A stretch of DNA of 56,156 bases from Stentor coeruleus (GCA_001970955.1 MPUH01000412.1:1-56156); one strand, 5' to 3'; positions 10,093-21,837 are shown, counted from the stretch's first letter. The notes: generated by a model not told the origin, from the sequence alone. A program made the numbers and translations.

Positions 10093-11879
10093 TATAATTT
10101 TTTTTTATGGCGTTAAGTATATAGGAACAAAAATTAAAGATTTCGTAGCAAGACAGGTTAGAAGCTAATTTTCAAGGTTTTTACTGAAAACTATGGCATA
10201 TTTTTTTGTATGTTATATAGAAAAATATTTAAAAAAAAAGCATAAATTTGAGAATTTTGATGATAATTTTATTTAAAAGAGTATTTTTGGCTTCTTCTAT
10301 AGAAATAAAGTATTATTTATAGAAAATCTTCAGCTTTCATTGCAGAATACAAGATTATAATTGATTATTTTTTGATTTTATGTAAATTTATTGGTTCTTT
10401 ATATTCCCGTATAATTTTTACATCTCTTATTAAATTTCACCTTTACCAGGATAGTATTTTTAGTCCCTAAACTTTATTATTATACTTTAATGCGATTTAT
10501 AATAACTTATTTATTCGAAAAAGTATGTATTTCAAGAAAATCCCCATATAATATAATTATTTTTTTACTTTTGGTTGTTTTTAGAACTTGCTTTTTCAAA
10601 TTCTCTTTAGGATTATCAAACAACTTATTTGAAAGATCATATACAGCTTTAAACTAGGTAATTTTTTCTTTTTGAGTTGAGTTTTGATTCATTTTTTTAA
10701 AAAATCAAAATTTCTTCGCAAGATTTTCATCAAATGCTAGAAAATATTTAAAGATAAGATTTAATTATTCCTTTGAGTATTTGGAAATGTAATATTAAAC
10801 TACTCTTTCTATTATTCTTGTTATAGATTCTGAAGTGTTTTAGATTCTTAAATTTTTTAAAAGTACCTTTAACTAAGAATATTTTTATATTTTTCTAAAT
10901 ATCTAAGCTTGGGTATTAAGTTTAAATTTTATTATCTAATCTATAATAATTTTGGCATTATAATCTTATTATATAAAAGAAATCAAACACAAATTTAGAA
11001 TTTTTTGATATAAATTCTGTAACTTGTAATATAATTTACTGCTCTAGGGGTGATCTATTGGTAGATTATTATTTCTATTAGAATTTCTCATAATCCGTAT
11101 ATTATCAATTGCTTCTGCTTGATAAGAGAAAATCTTAAGGGAGTTCTTTAATAAATTGAACTTGATTAGATATAAAAATTCATGAAATACTTTTACAAAC
11201 CTTAAAAATTATCATATTTGTCAGCAAAATGTAAACCAGTGTCACTAAATGACTCAAGTGCATCTTTATAAACTATAAACTCTCAATTATTTTTCTTCAT
11301 TGCATAGAATAATTATTCAGTTTTTCTTTATTAATATACAATTGAAAATGAAGGTTTCTTCTTACCAATTTCAATGGAAGCGATAGTTGATATTTTTCTC
11401 TTAAGCCTATTTGTCTATCATATAAATATAAACTAAAATAAACTATTCTTATATTACACGAAAAATCAACAGCTTTAATAAACTTGTAAATTATAAAAGG
11501 TAAACAATAATTTTATCTATAAATAAAGGTATGAATAAAATCTTGGTAATAAAGTAGAAATACTAAAAAAATTTCTAAAAAAACAAGATATTTTCATGAG
11601 AGGGGATAAGAAGCAAATTAAGTTTGCTTTTTATGTTTAAAAGAGAAATCTGATTAACTTAATGAAAATTAATATATTATCTGTTTTATTATAGCTAATC
11701 ACATGAACATTATTTGTAAAAGAGAAATAATTTATACTTAAAATCATAAGCAGTTATTTAACATATTATTAATAATCTATGAAATATTTTAATAATTCTT
11801 TAGTTAAACTATGCTAAAATCATTTGCTGAGATTTCTGGAAAGACATATATGAAGCCCACAAAACAATATGCATAGCAA

Positions 11880-12092
11880 TTACAGTTTTAAATCATAATA
11901 TTTACATAAGCATATGTTAGTTTTTTTCATAAGCATACTTTGCCATACTCTGCCATAATCGAAATTCCTTCGCAAACCTTCCATTAAATACTTTACTTTT
12001 AATCTCAAAGATTTCAATAAATTATTCACCTCCTGAAAAGGCTTAAAGTCCGTAAGAATATCATTTATTGTATCATCAATTAAGTATATCAT
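11880..12092 (-). CDS. Weak small ORF, hypothetical
   Basis: An ATG at 12092 opens 70 codons ending in TAA. The composition is mixed and includes charged helices (NNLLKSLRLKVKYL) and no low-complexity runs. There is no recognisable domain and the leader is not typical. It may be noise or a gene remnant. Confidence 0.2.
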   Translation of the reverse strand: MIYLIDDTINDILTDFKPFQEVNNLLKSLRLKVKYLMEGLRRNFDYGRVWQSMLMKKTNICLCKYYDLKL

Positions 12093-12554
12093 TAAACTAA
12101 GTAAATAATTTTTATAATATTTATTCTGATAAGCTAATTTCGATATTTATATTTCATCTTAAATAAAGTTAAATAATTTAACTAAAATAGCTATACGAAA
12201 GTAAAAAAATTCCTACACGGATTAAAATTAAAGTGTTGAAAGCTTTAAAAGTCCTTTAAGCAAATTAAAATCAAAGCAATCACTCTAAAATTAAATCTAT
12301 TTACTTCATAAGGTCTCAGCAAATTTGGCATATTAAATAATTTCTTCATATATCATATACAAAATCAATTTGACACTATCAATAAATCTGCTTACCTTAT
12401 GATCTTCCATGAAACAGTCCAAATTACTTAAAACTCAAATTACTACAATCATCTCCTACAATATCTCAATTCAACACAATATTATCTAATACAAAACCTT
12501 TAAAAGTTAACAAATACATTATAATAAAATTATTTTCTTTATTATAAAATAAAT

Positions 12555-13079
12555 ATGAACTCCAGCATTTGTCTTACAAATGACTACAGCATTCATAAAA
12601 CTCTAACTTTATCAGGATCATTCAAACTTGATATCCAAGAGTATTCTATCAAACTAAAGCTTCAAGAAAAATTAAATCTTCCACTTTGCAAAGGAAAATA
12701 TTTTCGGTTCCAAGTAAAACTTTACAACAAGTCAAATATTCCAATATCAAGAAAAGAAAAGTTTATTTTTGAAGCTAAATTATACACTTCTTCAAAGCCT
12801 CATAGAGAAGTTACACATAGTATGAATGGAAAAGATATCCTAAAAGGTACTACAATTGTTGAATCTTCCTATGATGAAAAGTTAAATACTCATATAGGGA
12901 ATTTTAAACTTCAAATAAACGATGTAAGTTCGCATTTTACAGGGTTTAATCTTTTAGTCAATGCACATAAAAACGAATATCTGGAAAAGACAGGACTGAA
13001 TGTAAAACCTTTATTGGTTAAGGAGATACTTGTTATGTCAAAAGAGAGAATATGTCAGAAGTTGAGGCAAAATAAATAA
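12555..13079 (+). CDS. Uncharacterised 174-residue protein
   Basis: The frame starts at an ATG after an A/C/T-rich leader and ends in TAA. The sequence alternates short hydrophobic strands with charged residues (KLDIQEYSIKLKLQ, GNFKLQIN, FNLLVNAH, PLLVKEILV), which suggests an all-beta fold of the C2/immunoglobulin kind, but I recognise no family. There is no signal peptide or membrane segment. Function unknown. Confidence 0.6.
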   Translation: MNSSICLTNDYSIHKTLTLSGSFKLDIQEYSIKLKLQEKLNLPLCKGKYFRFQVKLYNKSNIPISRKEKFIFEAKLYTSSKPHREVTHSMNGKDILKGTTIVESSYDEKLNTHIGNFKLQINDVSSHFTGFNLLVNAHKNEYLEKTGLNVKPLLVKEILVMSKERICQKLRQNK

Positions 13080-13700
13080 GTTAATTTATGAAAGGATAGT
13101 TATAGGTGAAGGTTGTAAATAATATTTAAAATTAAGAAACGCTTCTTTTTCTCTGAATTCGAGCTCTCATAGTTATAGGTGAAGGTTGTAAATAATTTTA
13201 AAATTAAGAAACGCTTCTTTTTCTCTGAATTCGAGCTCTCAGGCTCAACAAAGCACAGAATTATTAATAGAACAATTCAAGAAATCCTTATTTATTTCTA
13301 ACCCTAAATCTCAATATCATCTTTATCGAGCAAAAAAAACTATCTAAAAGTTCAATTAATTATATTTTACAAAAAACAATACTTTTTATCAAAGCAAAGC
13401 AAAAATTACCAAGTACCAAAGTTAACAATTTATCTTCAAACAAAAAACTTAATCATCAGAAAAAATTCGCACATTCAACTTCAAACAATACCCAAAATCC
13501 TCCTTTACTAAACCACTAAAGCCTTTTTCCAAACCCAATCTTCAATCCTATATAGCCTAACTTTCTTTCTATAAAAATCATCCTTTAAATCATATTAACC
13601 TATTCACCTAAATCTCTAACCTCTATTTCAAAACCATCACAAAAAAAAATTCTCCTTCTTCCATCAAAAATCTTTAAAAAATTCTGTGAAAATTCTCAAC
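13080..13700. other. Spacer between convergent genes
   Basis: It holds the 73-bp tandem duplication at 13097-13241 and a C/A-rich, G-poor stretch up to the 3' end of the minus-strand MYG1 gene. No gene is seen. Confidence 0.5.
13097..13241. repeat. 73/72-bp tandem duplication
   Basis: Copies at 13097-13169 and 13170-13241 differ by small changes in the AATATTTAAAA part. Each contains GAATTCGAGCTCTCA. They are directly adjacent with no N. A true tandem duplication or an assembly artefact like those at the N positions is possible. Confidence 0.85.
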
Positions 13701-14694
13701 TCAATTACTTATTTCTAAAGAATTCCTGGCCATCTTCAAAACACTTTTAAAAGACCCAGCACCTCCAATAAACCCAGACGCATGGACAAATTCAATATCC
13801 TCAATCCCAGTAATCCTAATCAATTCATCTTGACATTTACCTCTCCAAGCTTCAGGCAGAGGTTTTCTCTGAGCAAAATTCACCCCAGGTACTCCAACGC
13901 TCTGTACTTTCCATTTTTTCGAACTATCTTCATAAACAACATAAACAATTTTTTCAACCCCATGCTGATCTTCCAAATTAAAAAGATGATCTTTCCATTG
14001 ACAAAAAGGATCTAAAAAAACTATTTTCCCTGATGGGTCAATACTTTTAGCAGACAACAATGATTTCTCAACATGATATCTACTTGGCAACCATTCAGTA
14101 ATTATCGATTGAAACATTTCCATAAAGTCATTATCCACAACTTTCATCGCTTTATAAAAATACTCATCATAATCTGGATTTTTATCCTGCCAAGATGGGT
14201 TAAGTCTATTAACCCTTGATGGAAGGTTTGTAATTTCTCTAAATCTTTCAGAGATTTCATTTCTCTAAATCGTTCAGAGATTTCTGTGGATATTGACTAA
14301 TACCATTATCCCAACCATCTAATGATTGGAAAATATCTGAGTACATTTTGTTATGTAGTATATCAATTGTATTAGGATCTTTAAATTGGGAAAGGTTTTG
14401 GATTATTTCTTGACCAAAGTATTTCCATATAAGCCCTGCGCTACTTAGGCGAATTTGTGTGAATCTTCCTCCAAAGGTTTCTTGGAAGGATTTTTGATGA
14501 TGGTCATATCTGTGTCTGGCTGGGTCGAATTCATTACCGACATCTACAAGTATATCAAAGGTATTTAATATAGATTTTTCTCGGGTTCTGATTATTTTAG
14601 AATTAGAAAATTTGAGTGTTTTTTGTAGTAAGCAGCAAGCCATAACTTCGTCGCAATGAAAAGATCCTGAGTGGGTCCCAATCCTTTTTAGCAT
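13701..14694 (-). pseudogene. MYG1: MYG1 exonuclease (UPF0160) gene, frame disrupted
   Basis: Minus-strand coding sequence for the MYG1 family, a DHH-like 3'-5' RNA exonuclease of nucleus and mitochondria. The N-terminal part (14694-14257, 145 codons) starts IGTHSGSFHCDEVMACCLL and has RYDHHQKSF, the metal-binding motifs, then DNGISQYP. The C-terminal part in another frame (open from about 14260 to 13701) carries PSRVNRLNPSWQDKNPDYDE and ends with FIGGAGSFKSVLKMAR. Together they make a nearly complete family member of about 330 residues. The two frames are separated by an imperfect 26-bp tandem duplication (14233-14258 and 14259-14284) and a TGA at 14257-14259. No GT-AG intron of 15-17 nt repairs it. 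It is either a recent pseudogene or a sequence error. Confidence 0.8.
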
Positions 14695-14896
14695 AATAGG
14701 ATTATTTTTTATGTAATTTTTAATGTTTTTTGAATGAGTTTTATGGTTTAAGACGATTTGGATGTGGGTTTTGGGATAAGTTTATTTATATAATGAAATC
14801 AAAAGTGAAGATGTTGTGTGATAGATTAGATAATTTTTGTTTTATATGATTGCTGCACAAAAATAGAAATGAGGTTCATGATTTTTGTTGTTATAT
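14190..14896 (-). repeat. Direct repeat: MYG1 5' region, copy A
   Basis: The first half of MYG1 with about 200 bp of upstream sequence is repeated in the same orientation at about 18513-19176, with several percent divergence and small indels. The two copies flank the right inverted-repeat arm exactly: homology ends at 14896, where the cassette begins. Confidence 0.85.
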
Positions 14897-15402
14897 CAAA
14901 TGGAGATTATTGCAAAAGTTTTTAGAAAAAGAGTTTTATAAGGCTTGATAGGACCATTTTTTCAAGAAATTAAGATTTTTTATATTTTTTAGCAGAACTG
15001 GGATTAGGTTTTACCTTTAAGGATGAGTTTTATGCTCTAAAAAAAATATACGGTTAATAATGCTTATAAACTTTTTTAAGAACTTAATATAGATTTCCTC
15101 TGATGCTTTACCAAGTTTCATTACTTATAAGAAATCTAATTTTCGTCTCAAAGCCAAAAAAATTAATTTTTAAATATTTTTTTTAATGCTCGCATACAAA
15201 ATAATAACTTTCTTGAGAAAAATTGTCATCCCTCCCTAAAAACCATCATCTTCATATTCAATTGGCATGGGGGAAATTCTCCATTTTAACCACATATTTG
15301 ATAATTAATGGTTTTGAAATCAATTTTATCAGCAGAATCGACTGTTGATTATTTTTTCATATAAAATTATGCGCCAGCATTCAAGATTAGAAAAATTATA
15401 TT

Positions 15403-15616
15403 ATGATTTATGTGAGAGTATTTTTATATTTTAATATGAAAGATTAGTAATGAATGATTAAGTTATGTTTATTATTGAAAGGTATTTATTAAGACAAGAA
15501 AATATTACNATGATTTATGTGAGAGTATTTTTATATTTTAATATGAAAGATTAGTAATGAATGATTAAGTTATAAGTTTATTATTGAAAGGTATTTATTA
15601 AGACAAGAAAATATTA
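15403..15616. repeat. About 106-bp direct repeat around a single N
   Basis: Bases 15403-15508 and 15510-15616 are near-identical (one small insertion, GTTATG versus GTTATAAG). The N is at 15509. Probably unmerged contig ends. Confidence 0.85.
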
Positions 15617-16098
15617 TATAATGAAGAAATTATGATTGTATATAAAAATAAAGTATTTGAGAATGAATGATTTTGAATAAGGATGATAAAGTTTAGGGTG
15701 TTAGTTTTAGGATATATAATATTTTTCAGCACTCTTAAAATAATATCCGCATTTTCGCGCAGTAAAATCTTATTATTTTTATTATCTGCATTTTCTCATC
15801 ATTAAAAAGACAGGATTCACATTATGAGAAAATCAAACGAGAGCTAATCAAATATTTTGATGTATCTGTATTATTTCCTACATATATTTTCCATTTTAAT
15901 ATTACAACTCTCAAAAAAAAGACTGTGATTAGAGAATGTTTTAAAGTGAAGCTTATAAAGAGTGCATGTATGATATGCAGATTTAAATTCTGATTTGAAT
16001 TATCTAATTATATTTTTTCTGAATCCACAAACACCTAAAATCACTACAGAACGATCTCCTTTTGCTATAATAACGCTACTATGATCATAATTATTTTT

Positions 16099-18259
16099 TT
16101 ATTTAAATATCTTTGCAAAATCTTCTCTAGACTCATTTGCTACATTTATAAAATATTGTCCAGCGTTGTTGTTTATATAAACAGGAACGGCATCAAATAA
16201 ATAATGTTCAAATTTGTAGCCACCTTCTTTGTAATAAGAGTCTCCTTTATTAGGATCTTTGTTTTTCGGTGTAATTTTTTGATTAATTTCTTTTCTGGTC
16301 ACAGCATCTTGATTTCTTGAGAAATCGGTCATTTCATGAAAGATGATTATATATAGCGCAGCTCGTTGAGCAATTGAACAAATTTCACAATTTAAATTTA
16401 TATCAAAATCAGATACAAAAATTCTTTTGTTACTAGATACGCATCCATATAGTCCTTTAAACATTTTAACCAAGAAAATATTTTGCAATACTTCATTAAA
16501 AAATGTCTCAAATTTAGAAATCATAAGGATGGTAGAAAAGAATTGAACTATTGGATTCCAACTTAAAATCTTCTGTATTTCGGGAATAAAAAATGGAAAT
16601 CTTAGAATAGAGACAATATGAGTTTCATCTAGTAAAAGACTGTTTGTATTAAAAAGTTTATGAAAACTCTTAGGATAATTAGTTGTAGCCTGTAACATGC
16701 TAATCGCATAATCTTTTTGGATTTCGTTTTTTATTTCAAAGAATCTGTTAAAAAAGTCAAAATAATCCATAGTTGTTCTCCTATTCGCCCGAATAATAGA
16801 GACAAAATAGATTAAGTCACTTTTTATTGATAAAAACTTGTAGAAATTTATGATAAAAGATGATATTCCTTCAATAAGGTCTATTTCACTTCCAATTTTT
16901 TTTTTCAAAATATGCATCTTGATTTTTTATTAGTACTTGGTTGTCAGTGTTAAAAGTTTTTTTTAATTTTAAAATCATTAATTCATCATATTCATGATAA
17001 TCCAAATTTTGGTTTTCAAGCCATTTTATTAATTCAATAAATCGCTTAATCGTTGAATTACATTTAATAGCTTGATAAACTAATACTTCTTGTTCTACTT
17101 TTTTACCCACAAGTTTATTTATTTCCTGCTCTATCACATAAATATTGGATGCCAAATTTTGCATCGAAATTCTATTTGATGGGTTTATTTCAAGTATTTT
17201 TACAAATTGTTTTTGGTTGAAATGCTTGGAAATAAGACTTTTCAATTTATTTCTAAAATTATTGGAGCATTCTGGGTGACCAAAATGCAGATCTGATATG
17301 CCAACAGCTTTCTGAAAAAGTTTTTGGATTTTTTTTTCACTCAATTCTAAGGATTCATATTCTATAGTTTTATCACAAGTTGCTTTGAGCATAACTAAGC
17401 CTATAGAAAATATATCTGAAAGCATAGGGTCATAATAAATTACATTTTGATAGAGTTCTGCTGTATGAATTCCAAGCTTTACTTCTGGAGCAAGAAAAGC
17501 TTTATCAGCTAATTTTAGTAAAAAAGAATTTTCAATTAAATCAGTTTGAGAAACTGGCATTTTTCTTACAAAAATTGAAGTTTCAATAATCACATTTAAC
17601 TCTTCATCTAAAAAAATAGTCTTTGGAGTAAAATTCCCATAACAAAATGATTTTGAATCTAGTAACTGCATAATTTTGAGTAGTTGAGACAATATCTTGA
17701 GTCTACTTATATAATCCTTTGCAAGGTAATAACTCTCAAGATTAAATTTCGGTTTTGGAGAAATCATTGAGTAAACTATCATATCATCTTGTCCTTCCTC
17801 CTTATTAACAGTGCATCCATAAGGCTTTAAAACAAATTTATAATCTTTGAAGGAATTAAGAAATGTTATTTCATTATATATAGCATATTCTATTTCTGAA
17901 GTTGGGCCTTTAAGTTCTCTGATGATGCATTCATTAAAGGTTTTTTCTTCGATATATTCACTTGAAATTTCTTCTTTTAGTTCTTCAATTTTTTTCTCTT
18001 CTTCGTCTTTACTTATTGTTTCTGATATATTTTTTTCTTCTTGCTTATCCCTAACCTCACTCTCTTCAATAGTCTTAGCCTGTATATCTTTAATATTTCG
18101 AGTATCATCATCTATAAAAATTGTCCCCAGACTATAGATTAAAGTTAAAGACCCTACTATCGTTGTATTGATGCATTTATGATTTTTGGTAACTTTATAA
18201 TTATCCTTCAGCTCAAATTCCCTAATAATGCCCTTTGATATATCTAAGTTGGATTCCAT
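16099..18259 (-). pseudogene. Decayed copy of the pseudokinase-HEXXH gene
   Basis: This is the inverted paralogue of 389-2647. The first 227 codons are identical; from codon 228 (Leu to Ser) on it diverges. A run of ten A (minus strand; T run at 16896-16905) is one base longer overall than the intact copy and shifts the frame near codon 452, splitting it into a 457-codon and a 272-codon frame. The zinc motif reads HEMTD instead of HEMAH, so the second His ligand is gone. A TAA replaces GAA at 16099-16101 and removes about 32 terminal residues. The kinase-like part keeps the same degenerate motifs. It is unlikely to make an active product. Confidence 0.85.
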
Positions 18260-18426
18260 ATTAAATTTATAAGCTTGTTATATAGGTTTTTATATAAATA
18301 TTCTAAAACTTAAAGTGAGGAAAACAAAATGTAATTTGTTTATAGCTAAATATATGAGCAAGCAAGTTTATTAAAACTAAGTAAATCTGAGGTTGAGTTT
18401 TCTAAAACTTTCAAAATCACTTACTA

Positions 18427-18461
18427 TTACTTACTTGCTAACCATATCAGCAAGTAAGTAA
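18427..18461. repeat. Hairpin, right-arm copy
   Basis: Same 13-bp stem as at 187-221, in the inverted arm, next to the MYG1 fragment border at about 18512. Confidence 0.65.
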
Positions 18462-18512
18462 GAATATATGATATATAAATGGTCCCGATGATGGAATATA
18501 AATGGTTATGCC

Positions 18513-18976
18513 AAGATTGGTTAAGTCTATTAACTCATGATGAAAGGTTTGCAATTTCTCTAAATCGTTCAGAGATTTCTGTGGATATTGACTAATACCA
18601 TTATCCCAACCATCTAATGATTGGAAAATATCTGAGTACATTTTGTTATGTAGTATATCAATTGTATTAGGATCTTTGAATTGGGAAAAGTATTGGATTA
18701 TTTCTTGGCCAAAGTATTTCCATATAAGCCCTGCGCTACTTATGCGAATTTGTGTGAATCTTCCTCCAAAGGTTTCTTGGAAGGATTTTTGATGATGGTC
18801 GTATCTGTGTCTGGCCGGGTCGAATTCATCACTGGCATCTAAAGTATATCAAGGGTGTTTAATATTGATTTTTCTCGGGTTCTGATTATTTTATTATTTG
18901 AGTGTTTTTTGTAGCAGCAAGCCATAACTTCGTCGCAATGAAAAGATCTTGAGTGGGTTCCAATCCTTTTTAGCAT
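18513..18976 (-). pseudogene. MYG1 5' fragment (copy B)
   Basis: It matches MYG1 from its start codon (18976) to just after the DNGISQYP stretch, then is cut at about 18513 where the cassette begins. It has lost its frame: one base is missing near 18841 (ATCTAAAG versus ATCTACAAG), and two short deletions lie near 18895 and 18915. Its upstream region (18977-19176) also matches that of the full copy. This copy is nearer to the cyclin gene and may sit at the original promoter position; that is inference. Confidence 0.8.
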
Positions 18977-19797
18977 AACAGGATTATTTTTTATGTGATT
19001 TTTAATGTTTTTTGAATGAGTTTTATGGTTAAAGGCGATTTAGATGTTGGGTTTTGGGATAAGTTGTATATATAATGAAATCAAAAGTGAAGATGTTGTG
19101 TGATAGATTAGATAATTTATGTTTTATATGATTGTTGCACAAAAATGGAAATGAGGTTCATGATTTTTATTGTTATAAAAACTTCATTCTATCATATTTA
19201 TAAATTTTATTTTAAGAATCTAATATTACCCAAGCATAGCACAATATAAAATATTTACAATATCATTCATAAATCTAATAAACAAATAAAATCGCAAAAC
19301 ACTCTAATAGTTTATTCTATTAAATTCCTTTTTGCAAACTCTAGGCCTTACCTTAAATTAATCATATGAAACTTTTATCAAAGATTTTTTAATATATCCA
19401 TTTCTAACCCCTTTGCTCTATTATTTAATTTTTATCATATTTTTTACTCTCTGTCTCTCATATTTTAAAATCCTATTTCATCATACATATCAATATTTAC
19501 TATTGATCCTAAAACATCCCAACATTCTTCAATACTTTCAACGTTCAACCTAAAATTTCACATACAAATCTCCTTATCAATCCATTTGTCTATTGAAATT
19601 TCACATTTACCCTTACAAAAAAGCATATTTTTAATATCATTTCCTTTAAAAATCCTAGTCAACTCATATTTCCATCGATATTTTTCTATCACCATGATTT
19701 TAAAATCATATCAGGTTTTTAAAAAAAAAAAAATTTCTGTATAGTGCGTGAAAAGCTAAAATCCGTTAAGATCATATTTCATATAAATAAAAATCCT
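18977..19797. other. Spacer upstream of cyclin
   Basis: The first 200 bp belong to the MYG1 5' direct repeat. The remainder is A/C/T-rich and G-poor up to the cyclin start, ending in a run of A at 19722-19734. No gene is seen. Confidence 0.5.
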
Positions 19798-20706
19798 ATG
19801 AATATCCGTGTTCTTGCCCTTGAAAACAATGAGAACTGTGCTCCCAGAATTAAAAACTCTCACTCTTCTCGTCGCCGGGCTTTCGGCACTAACATAACTA
19901 ATGTTGCATTTCCATCAAAAGCCGAAATCCAAGACTCAAAAGATCCATCATACCTTGGGGAATATGCAAACGATATATACAATTATCTGCATCAAACTGA
20001 AACAATTTACCTTCCTCGCCCAGGGTATATGTCAATACAAGAAACTATTAATGAAAAAATGCGAAGTATTTTAATAGACTGGCTTGTAGAAGTGCATCAC
20101 AAATTCAAACTAGTAGAAGAAACCCTTTTTCTAACTGTCAATATCGTTGACCGATATCTAGAAAAAACCCAAGTTATCAGAGAAAATCTACAACTTGTTG
20201 GTGTTAGTTCAATGCTCATAGCTTGTAAATATGAAGAAATATATGCTCCAGAAATCAAAGATTTTATCTATATAACCGATAGTGCATATACAGCAGAGAA
20301 GGTTTTAGAAACAGAAAACAATATTTTACGATGTTTATGTTTTAATTTAACTACACCAAGCACTTTTAGATTCTTACAAAGATATGCTAGAGTTTGTGAA
20401 ATTGATGAGTATTCCTTTAATTTTGCAAGGTATCTTATTGAATTAGCTCTTGTTGAATATAAGTTTCTTAAGTATAAACCTTCAAATATTGCTGCTTCAG
20501 CTATGTACTTAACGCAAAAAATATTGAAGAATTGCTCGAGAAGTTTGAGTGAACAGACTACAAATACTGATGCGGAGATTAGAGTTTGTGCGAAGGATTT
20601 GGCAATTGTATTACAGAGAGCGGAGAATTTTACTTTGCAGGCTGTTAGGAAGAAGTTTATGCATCAGAAGTATTTTGAAGTTGCTAAATTACAAGTCAAG
20701 ATATAA
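19798..20706 (+). CDS. B-type cyclin
   Basis: The protein has 302 residues from the ATG at 19798 (a longer frame would need a GTG start at 19744). RRAFGTNITN near residue 30 resembles the RRALGDITN segment and destruction box of B cyclins. The cyclin box carries the hallmark MRSILIDWLVEVH, followed by LVGVSSMLIACKYEEIYAPE, and the C-terminal cyclin fold ends in LQAVRKKF. It activates a CDK1-type kinase at mitosis. The N-terminal region is short, with about 60 residues before the box. It ends in TAA and no introns are needed. Confidence 0.93.
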   Translation: MNIRVLALENNENCAPRIKNSHSSRRRAFGTNITNVAFPSKAEIQDSKDPSYLGEYANDIYNYLHQTETIYLPRPGYMSIQETINEKMRSILIDWLVEVHHKFKLVEETLFLTVNIVDRYLEKTQVIRENLQLVGVSSMLIACKYEEIYAPEIKDFIYITDSAYTAEKVLETENNILRCLCFNLTTPSTFRFLQRYARVCEIDEYSFNFARYLIELALVEYKFLKYKPSNIAASAMYLTQKILKNCSRSLSEQTTNTDAEIRVCAKDLAIVLQRAENFTLQAVRKKFMHQKYFEVAKLQVKI

Positions 20707-21360
20707 TGTGTTTACTGATTTATAGATTATTTTAAAATATAGGTATTGGATTTTTTATGATTAGAGAAGTTGATGATTGGTTTTGAGTTTGGGTAATTAA
20801 AGTTTGTGAATTCTGTAAAATTGTAAAAGGAGTATTTTTTGCGTTTGGGTTATGAAGTTTGGATTTAAGGCTTGACTTTAAAAATTACATTCTTGATTTA
20901 AAGATGTATAGCTTGGTGCTTATTTGTATCCTTTCTTGTAATAGTCGGGTTTTTGAAATAAATAATAATATCATAATATTATTTAAATATACCGAAAATC
21001 TTTAGCTATGAAATTCTAAGTTTAATAAATTATTTCGTAACTAGAAGAAATGTTTTTATATAAATTCTAATACTTTTAATATATTTTTTTATTGGATTTT
21101 TTCCCCAAATACTTGGATGTATTTTGATTTTACCCAATTTGTTATTAAATCAATAAATACTTCTCTATATTTACTTATTATATCGTTAAAATACAATACA
21201 TTAAATGTAAAACTATTAAAAATAATAAAACACAACACTAAAACTCTTATCAAATTATCAACTGCTACAAAAACTCATATACAAAATTAAAAATCTCTTT
21301 TAAAATCGCTATAACTCCAACAATTATAATAAAAGTTTAAATAAACTCTAAAAAAATCAT
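20707..21360. other. Spacer between convergent genes
   Basis: The first 250 bp are G/T-rich and C-poor, typical downstream of plus genes here; the last 150 bp are C/A-rich on the plus strand. Nothing else is seen. Confidence 0.5.
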
Positions 21361-21837
21361 CTAGTAAATACTAGTAAATCCATCAGACCGTTTTTTATTC
21401 TTTCTTAATGTAAGCTCTTTTCGACTTCCAATCATTTCAGGATAATCCTTATTTCTTAATCGTCTTGGATTCTTAGAGACTGGAACTTTTGGCTTTAAGC
21501 TAGGAAAATGGACAAATTCATGAGTATATAATGGAAAGTTTGAATACAAAGCACAATAATCTCTATTTTTTATAGAAAACGGAGATAAAAGTTCTTTAGC
21601 ATCCGCAGCTTTAACAGGTAAACTAAAGTCCATTGTATAATTCTTCTTTCTTTCATTAGCATATTTTAACTTTCTGATTTTCTTAGGTGTAAAAGGTATA
21701 ATTTTCTCATAAGTATTTGGCAAAGGGGAATAAACCTTTGAGTTTACCATAGAAATATTTTGCAATAAAGGACTTGCTGAAGTAAACATTGTTTGACTAA
21801 CCTTATGTGAAATCTGAGTCTCAATTTCATCTTCCAT
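21361..21837 (-). CDS. Uncharacterised basic 158-residue protein
   Basis: The frame opens at an ATG at 21837 and ends in TAG. The product is rich in Lys, Ser and Pro, with basic clusters (FTPKKIRKLKYANERKKN, and LRKNKKR near the end), and looks largely disordered. FTPKK and similar motifs could be proline-directed kinase sites. No domain is recognised. Confidence 0.55.
   Translation of the reverse strand: MEDEIETQISHKVSQTMFTSASPLLQNISMVNSKVYSPLPNTYEKIIPFTPKKIRKLKYANERKKNYTMDFSLPVKAADAKELLSPFSIKNRDYCALYSNFPLYTHEFVHFPSLKPKVPVSKNPRRLRNKDYPEMIGSRKELTLRKNKKRSDGFTSIY

Larger units (their letters stand above)
8735..12554. other. Gene-poor 3.8-kb spacer
   Basis: The first 300 bp are G/T-rich and C-poor, as usual downstream of plus-strand genes here. 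Beyond that I see a short possible gene remnant (9688-9897), a tandem repeat (9961-10092), a weak small frame (11880-12092) and otherwise very AT-rich sequence. I recognise no conserved gene. Confidence 0.5.
14897..18644 (-). repeat. Inverted repeat, right arm (decayed cassette copy)
   Basis: Reverse complement of 4-3292. It is about 460 bp longer because of extra sequence around 15240-15650, which contains the gap duplication at 15509. From 18644 down to about 17570 it is identical to the left arm where compared, and diverged beyond that. Confidence 0.9.

Noticed and set aside
11041..11112. tRNA-like beginning GGGGTGATCTATTGGTAGA
   Set aside because: Only a D-arm-like start; no anticodon arm, T arm or acceptor pairing could be found.
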